9,457 bases of DNA. Source: Chitinispirillales bacterium (GTDB taxonomy: Bacteria > Fibrobacterota > Chitinivibrionia > Chitinivibrionales > Chitinispirillaceae). Each line of letters starts with the position of its first letter. Positions within the stretch are counted from its first letter, which is position 1. Location: assembly GCA_031254445.1 (NCBI GenBank), contig JAIRUL010000192.1:1-9457 (forward strand). The letters are read 5' to 3'. The notes under the pieces were generated by a model that saw only the letters and a list, made by a program, of their open reading frames with translations, was not told where the DNA came from and did not search any database. The position numbers and the translations under genes were made by a program. This document shows positions 6,595-9,457 of the stretch, piece by piece.

Positions 6595-7907
6595 CGGCGG
6601 CAAAAAACAGGCATTTTCGCATTGTCCCAAATCATTGTGCGTTGTTGATGATTCTTGCGTTGTTATTATTAACCATAGCGATAGCGCCTTGCCGCGCCGA
6701 CGCGCCCGAAGCGGAAAGCGCCGCCGCCGGCGTTGAAGAATTTGCCGAGGGCGTCCATGTTCCGAGCCTGATTGCCCAGTCTAAGGGGTTGGAGCGGAGG
6801 TTTCTTTATCAGAATCTCATTGTCGACGAGAAGGACTTGACGGATTACTTGGACGACGTCCTAGAGAAGCTGGTTACGCCGGAGGAGTGGAAGGAGCATG
6901 ATTTTAGGGTGAGGATACTGCGCAGCAACGCGTTCAACGCTTTCGCCGCTCCGGACGGGACGGTTTACGTTTGCACGGGGCTTTTGTCGCGCGTGGAGAG
7001 CGAGGCGCAGATAGCGGCGGTTTTGGCTCACGAGTTGGCGCATGTTGTCAATTACCACGCCGAGAAGAACCTGCTTATGCTGAAAGAACGGGCGTGGGCG
7101 CTCGCTAAGGCATCGCCCAAGAAGCAGCGGCGGCGCGACATTGACGCGCTTATATTGAGCGACGGGGTAGCCGGTTCGGTTGTGGGCGACGCGTTGCGGC
7201 TGGCCGTCGCCGGGTACGTCACGCAATTAGAGCTTGAGGCGGACAGCGTGGCGGTTGTTAGGATGTCTGCGGCGGGGTATCCGCCTACAGGGGATTTCAG
7301 GGCGTTTATAAACGCCATTGCCGGCATCGACGGCGGCGAGGGAAAAACGGTTGACAAAACCAATAGCAAAATGAATAGTGTTGACAACGCTAAAAATAGA
7401 TTTAATGCTGTTGACAAATCAAGTAGTCAATCTAATAGTGTTGATAAGTCAGAAAGTCAAGTATATACTGTTGACAAGTCTAAAAGTCAAGTAAACGCTA
7501 AAAAATACAGCGACGAAGACGATATCGAAAAAGGGTATTTTAATGTCAAGCTCGGCGGCATTATACTCCACGACGCCGGAATGAATCACGCCGCCGGCAG
7601 GTTCGAGGCGGTCGAACCGCTGCTCGACAAACTGCTTGCCGTTGACAGCTGCGACGTAGCCGTGCTGATTCGGCGCGGCGACATGGAACGCCTGCTCTCC
7701 CCGAGGAGCGTCGCGGCTATAGACTGGTACGAGCGGGCGCTAAAGTGCAGCCCAAACAACCTATCCGCGCTGCGGGCCATGGGGTTTGCGTACCACTCGA
7801 TAGGCGACATCGGCAAAGCGCGGGAGTTCCTGCGCAGGTACTGCGAAGCGGCCGGGGACGCGGCGGATATCAAGATGGCGCGGGAAATACTTAGGAGGTG
7901 CGAGTAG
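6591..7907 (+). CDS. M48 family zinc metalloprotease, BepA-like, with C-terminal TPR region
   Basis: This 438-residue protein has an N-terminal export signal (hydrophobic about residues 17-33, likely cleavage after CRA). The catalytic core shows LRSNAFNAFAAPDGTVYV and then HELAH (H147, E148, H151) in the context VLAHELAHVVNYHAEK. The third zinc ligand is the first Glu of ELEAD (E214), all typical of family M48. The C-terminal part (about 320-438) looks TPR-like (AIDWYERALKCSPNNLSAL). The order protease-then-TPR is that of BepA/YfgC, periplasmic proteases of outer-membrane protein assembly; BepA is about 490 residues, slightly longer. Between the two domains sits a Ser/Asn/Lys-rich linker of five 10-residue repeats (254-303), AT-rich and unlike the rest of the gene. 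The gene is coupled to its upstream neighbour by ATGA and abuts the next. A periplasmic quality-control role is inferred. Confidence 0.88.
   Translation: MTAAKNRHFRIVPNHCALLMILALLLLTIAIAPCRADAPEAESAAAGVEEFAEGVHVPSLIAQSKGLERRFLYQNLIVDEKDLTDYLDDVLEKLVTPEEWKEHDFRVRILRSNAFNAFAAPDGTVYVCTGLLSRVESEAQIAAVLAHELAHVVNYHAEKNLLMLKERAWALAKASPKKQRRRDIDALILSDGVAGSVVGDALRLAVAGYVTQLELEADSVAVVRMSAAGYPPTGDFRAFINAIAGIDGGEGKTVDKTNSKMNSVDNAKNRFNAVDKSSSQSNSVDKSESQVYTVDKSKSQVNAKKYSDEDDIEKGYFNVKLGGIILHDAGMNHAAGRFEAVEPLLDKLLAVDSCDVAVLIRRGDMERLLSPRSVAAIDWYERALKCSPNNLSALRAMGFAYHSIGDIGKAREFLRRYCEAAGDAADIKMAREILRRCE
7350..7499 (+). repeat. In-frame 5 x 30-bp minisatellite inside the protease gene
   Basis: Five 30-bp units begin at 7350, 7380, 7410, 7440 and 7470, each starting GTTGA. 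They encode VDKTNSKMNS, VDNAKNRFNA, VDKSSSQSNS, VDKSESQVYT and VDKSKSQVNA. The consensus is VD-K-x-x-S-Q-x-N-S/T/A. I count 47 G/C in 150 bases (about 31%), against clearly GC-rich flanks. It encodes a flexible, polar linker between the protease and TPR parts. Confidence 0.92.
7893..7898 (+). promoter_or_regulatory. Shine-Dalgarno of the lipoprotein gene, inside the protease 3' end
   Basis: AGGAGG is followed by 9 nt to the ATG at 7908. The protease stop TAG (7905-7907) directly abuts that ATG. This decides the start and the frame, against the overlapping GTG frame that begins at 7898. Confidence 0.75.
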
Positions 7908-8561
7908 ATGCGAATAGATATGCGAAATGCGCGCTTGTTTATTGGTGGTTCGAGGCGGTTGCCGAATGCGCTATTATCTATGTTGGTACATACGCTATTG
8001 CCAATCTTGATATTGGCATTAACAATAACAACCGCCGCTGGATGCTTAGGTTCGCGCTCAGTCGGGTGGAAGCCCGTCGAGCTTGCGCGGGATCAACGCG
8101 CCGTAGCCGCCGCGCTCCCCTCCGGCTGGTTCTTTTTCGACGACAAAGCCGCCGATCCGCTGATCCTAACCCGGTACGGCGCGCACATGGACATCGTAAG
8201 GGTCACGCAAAACGGCAAGCTCCCGTTCAAGCTGCCGTACACGGAGCTGCCCATCAACGCCGGAATGCAGCCATACGAGGCGGCGGAGGCGGTTGTGAAC
8301 AACCTCCTCGTCACGCCCGGCGTTTTCGATTTGACAATGGAAGAGCTCGCGCCGGCGGAGATAGACGGGGCGGACGCGTTCCGCCTATCGCTCTCCTACT
8401 CAATAGAAAACGGAATGCGCAGGCGCGCCCTGATATTCGGCGCCATCCACGGCGACCACAACTACTATACGGAGATGGCCATGTACGCGCACGAAGACTA
8501 TTATTTCGACGCGGTGATCGGGGATTTCTTGGCGTTAGTGAATGGGTATAAGATTAAGTAG
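7908..8561 (+). CDS. Probable lipoprotein of unknown function, third gene of the operon
   Basis: This 217-residue protein has a long basic N-region (RR at 16-17), a hydrophobic segment (LLPILILALTIT) and TAAGC with Cys46. That is a loose lipobox match, so lipidation at C46 is likely but not certain. The mature part has no motif I recognise. It starts GWKPVELARDQRAVAAALPSG, continues with mixed beta/alpha segments, and ends FDAVIGDFLALVNGYKIK. A small single-domain fold with a final helix recalls PsbP/Mog1-type lipoproteins, but only by general pattern. The start is set by AGGAGG 9 nt upstream and by direct abutment to the protease stop. The frame displaced by 10 nt gives an Arg-rich, compositionally implausible product and is a shadow. 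Operon position suggests it works with the protease or the first gene in the envelope. Confidence 0.8.
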   Translation: MRIDMRNARLFIGGSRRLPNALLSMLVHTLLPILILALTITTAAGCLGSRSVGWKPVELARDQRAVAAALPSGWFFFDDKAADPLILTRYGAHMDIVRVTQNGKLPFKLPYTELPINAGMQPYEAAEAVVNNLLVTPGVFDLTMEELAPAEIDGADAFRLSLSYSIENGMRRRALIFGAIHGDHNYYTEMAMYAHEDYYFDAVIGDFLALVNGYKIK

Positions 8562-8578
8562 CCCAAACCAAATCTCAA

Positions 8579-8601
8579 CCGTGCCATATATTTTCGCACG
8601 G
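8579..8601. repeat. Inverted repeat after the lipoprotein gene, possible transcription end structure
   Basis: CCGTGC (8579-8584) and GCACGG (8596-8601) form a perfect 6-bp stem with an 11-nt AT-rich loop, 18 bp after the operon's last stop codon. An A-rich rather than T-rich stretch follows, so it does not fit a classical intrinsic terminator on the + strand. Confidence 0.4.
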
Positions 8602-8626
8602 CGGAAAAATAAAAACTTTTCCTGCG

Positions 8627-8650
8627 TTGCCAGCCGCCATGATATATACT
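8627..8650 (+). promoter_or_regulatory. Weak candidate promoter region of the FISUMP gene
   Basis: TTGCCA (8627-8632) and TATACT (8645-8650) resemble -35 and -10 boxes, but the spacing is only 12 bp, too short for sigma70. TGATATATA at 8640-8648 could act as an extended -10 instead. The 141-bp gap and the following Shine-Dalgarno make a separate promoter likely; its exact place is unclear. Confidence 0.25.
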
Positions 8651-8692
8651 ATTTTTACCATCGTATTTTCATTGAATCAAATCGCTAACAAC

Positions 8693-8698
8693 GGAGGG
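8693..8698 (+). promoter_or_regulatory. Shine-Dalgarno deciding a GTG start
   Basis: GGAGGG lies 4 nt before the GTG at 8703. The spacing is short but acceptable, and no ATG in this frame gives a better signal peptide. Confidence 0.65.
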
Positions 8699-8702
8699 CA
8701 CT

Positions 8703-9287
8703 GTGAGCATCAAAAAGGCGTTGAGCCGGATAGGGATTGCGTTGTCGGTCGCTGCGACTGTTGCTATAGGGCAAACAAACCCAAACGGCAGCGTTAAAAT
8801 CGGCACTTTAACGTGGACTAAGCAAAACATCAATATCAAAACGCCTGATAGCTGGTGCTATGAAGACAAAGATTCCAATTGCGCGAAATACGGAAGGCTG
8901 TATACGTGGGAAGCCGCGAATAAAGCTTGTCAGAGCATGGGTGGAAAGTGGCGGTTGCCGACTCGTGATGATTGGAATAAATTGATTGAGGCGACGGGGG
9001 ATGAACGGTTTGCGGGTAAGAAGCTTAAATCAAAAGCGGGTTGGGACGATTACGAGGGTGAGAGCGGCAACGGTACCGATGACTTCGGCTTTTCGGCTTT
9101 GCCCGGCGGCATCCGCTACTCCAACGGCAGCTTCCACTACGTCGGCTACCACGGCCACTGGTGGAGCGCTACGGAGTACGGGAGCGGCGACGCGTACCTC
9201 CGGGACGTGGGTAGCGGCTTCGACAGTGTGATCGAGGGCAGCTACGACAAGAAGAGCGGTTTTTCTGTTCGTTGCGCCCAGGACTAA
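8703..9287 (+). CDS. Exported FISUMP-domain protein (Fibrobacter succinogenes major paralogous domain)
   Basis: This 194-residue protein starts at GTG. Residues 1-23 are a signal peptide (KKALSRIGIALSVAATVAIG, cleavage before Q24). The mature part is one complete FISUMP domain: GTLTWTKQNINI (34-45), SWCYEDKDSNC (C52, C60), YGRLYTWEAANKAC (C76), WRLPTRDDW (83-91), LKSKAGWD (108-115), GTDDFGFSALPGGIR (124-138), WWSATE (153-158) and FSVRC (C191). Four Cys suggest disulfides. The family is abundant in Fibrobacterota and related to C-type-lectin/formylglycine-enzyme-like folds; most members are surface or secreted and their ligands are generally unknown. There is no anchor besides the signal peptide, so it is periplasmic or secreted. 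Codons 134-185 are almost purely G/C-ending (49 of 52), while codons 24-75 are about half (27 of 52), so the 3' half looks mosaic. It is separated from the operon by 141 bp. Confidence 0.92.
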   Translation: MSIKKALSRIGIALSVAATVAIGQTNPNGSVKIGTLTWTKQNINIKTPDSWCYEDKDSNCAKYGRLYTWEAANKACQSMGGKWRLPTRDDWNKLIEATGDERFAGKKLKSKAGWDDYEGESGNGTDDFGFSALPGGIRYSNGSFHYVGYHGHWWSATEYGSGDAYLRDVGSGFDSVIEGSYDKKSGFSVRCAQD

Positions 9288-9322
9288 GCGTCGAGCGGTA
9301 GCCGCAGGCAACCGCTTGACGC
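9288..9322. repeat. 12-bp inverted repeat directly after the FISUMP stop codon
   Basis: GCGTCGAGCGGT (9288-9299) pairs with ACCGCTTGACGC (9311-9322) with one G-T wobble. The 11-nt loop itself contains GCC-GCA-GGC. The repeat begins on the base after TAA. No T run follows. It could be an mRNA end structure or a DNA cruciform. Confidence 0.7.
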
Positions 9323-9323
9323 C

Positions 9324-9384
9324 GCCCCCAGCCGCTTGCGGCATGGGGCGCAATCCGTACCGGTTTTCGCGCCCCGTGGGCGCG
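9324..9384. repeat. Two further GC-rich stem-loops
   Basis: The first is a nested stem: GCCCC (9324-9328) / GGGGC (9345-9349) outside, GCCG (9331-9334) / CGGC (9339-9342) inside with loop CTTG. The second is CGCGCCC (9368-9374), loop CGT, GGGCGCG (9378-9384). With the 9288-9322 repeat they fill the gap behind the FISUMP gene. No coding potential is seen. Confidence 0.55.
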
Positions 9385-9413
9385 GAGGGTCAAAAGCGGC
9401 GGGGTAAATGGTT

Positions 9414-9457
9414 TTGACGTTGACTTTGACTTTGTGTGGCGGCTTTAGCCGCCACAC
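9414..9457. repeat. Dispersed repeat copy 2: TTGACN hexamer array plus 10-bp hairpin
   Basis: TTGACG, TTGACT, TTGACT and TTG run into GTGTGGCGGC (9434-9443), loop TTTA, GCCGCCACAC (9448-9457). It equals the copy at 5595-5644 apart from one missing hexamer (TTGATG), and ends on the last base of the window. Upstream, GTCAAAA (9389-9395) can pair with TTTTGAC (9412-9418). Confidence 0.85.

Noticed and set aside
7350..7499. Regular 30-bp repeats suggesting a CRISPR array
   Set aside because: There are no spacers between units, the units are degenerate, and they are in frame within a protease gene.
7898..8551. Alternative 217-codon frame starting at GTG 7898
   Set aside because: Its product is Arg-rich and without structure, while the frame at 7908 has a clean Shine-Dalgarno, a signal sequence with Cys46 and a normal composition.
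919..9354. Similarity between the spacer at 919-956 and that at 9334-9354 (CTT-GCGGCA ... TGGGG ... CGCAAT)
   Set aside because: The matches are short, need large gaps and lie in GC-rich DNA, so a common repeat family cannot be supported.
8703..9457. A complete diversity-generating retroelement
   Set aside because: No reverse transcriptase, no template repeat and no accessory gene are visible; only the target-like domain and a hairpin are present.
1..9457. tRNA, rRNA, riboswitch, transposase or integrase genes
   Set aside because: None was recognised on either strand; the opposite-strand reading frames are shadows of the + strand genes.

Overview
All genes are on the + strand. The window suggests a Gram-negative bacterium of, or close to, the Fibrobacterota. 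The main reason is the last gene, a full-length exported protein made almost entirely of a FISUMP (Fibrobacter succinogenes major paralogous) domain. The other genes encode cell-envelope proteins: a polytopic membrane protein, signal-peptide proteins and a probable lipoprotein. Coding DNA is mostly GC-rich with G/C-ending codons, while the gaps just upstream of genes are strikingly AT-rich. Phylum is an inference and no species call is possible from the sequence alone.

Layout: (1) 2-736, the C-terminal part of an AI-2E/PerM-family membrane transporter, cut by the window start. (2) 737-1140, a 404-bp gap with a GC-rich hairpin island followed by an AT-rich promoter zone and a strong ribosome binding site. 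(3) 1141-5583, a 1480-residue exported TPR protein built from two tandem copies of a roughly 555-residue TPR block. (4) 5584-5724, a gap carrying a TTGACN hexamer array, a perfect 10-bp hairpin and a promoter-like box shared with the TPR gene. (5) 5725-8561, a tight three-gene operon: an uncharacterised exported protein, a BepA-like M48 zinc metalloprotease with a TPR tail, and a probable lipoprotein. The genes are joined by an ATGA overlap and a TAG-ATG junction. (6) 8562-8702, a gap with a hairpin and a possible promoter. (7) 8703-9287, the FISUMP protein. (8) 9288-9457, a run of GC-rich stem-loops ending in a second copy of the hexamer-plus-hairpin repeat, which ends on the last base of the window.

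The common theme is the envelope. The giant TPR protein probably acts as a periplasmic scaffold, and the operon next to it pairs a periplasmic protease of the outer-membrane quality-control type with two exported proteins of unknown role. An 18/19-bp element upstream of both transcription units suggests co-regulation. The FISUMP gene looks like a separate surface-protein unit. I see no proven new system. The best leads are the near indel-free TPR duplication, the dispersed hexamer/hairpin repeat, the in-frame 5 x 30 bp repeat inside the protease, and the sharply bounded GC-rich block in the FISUMP gene followed directly by a 12-bp inverted repeat.
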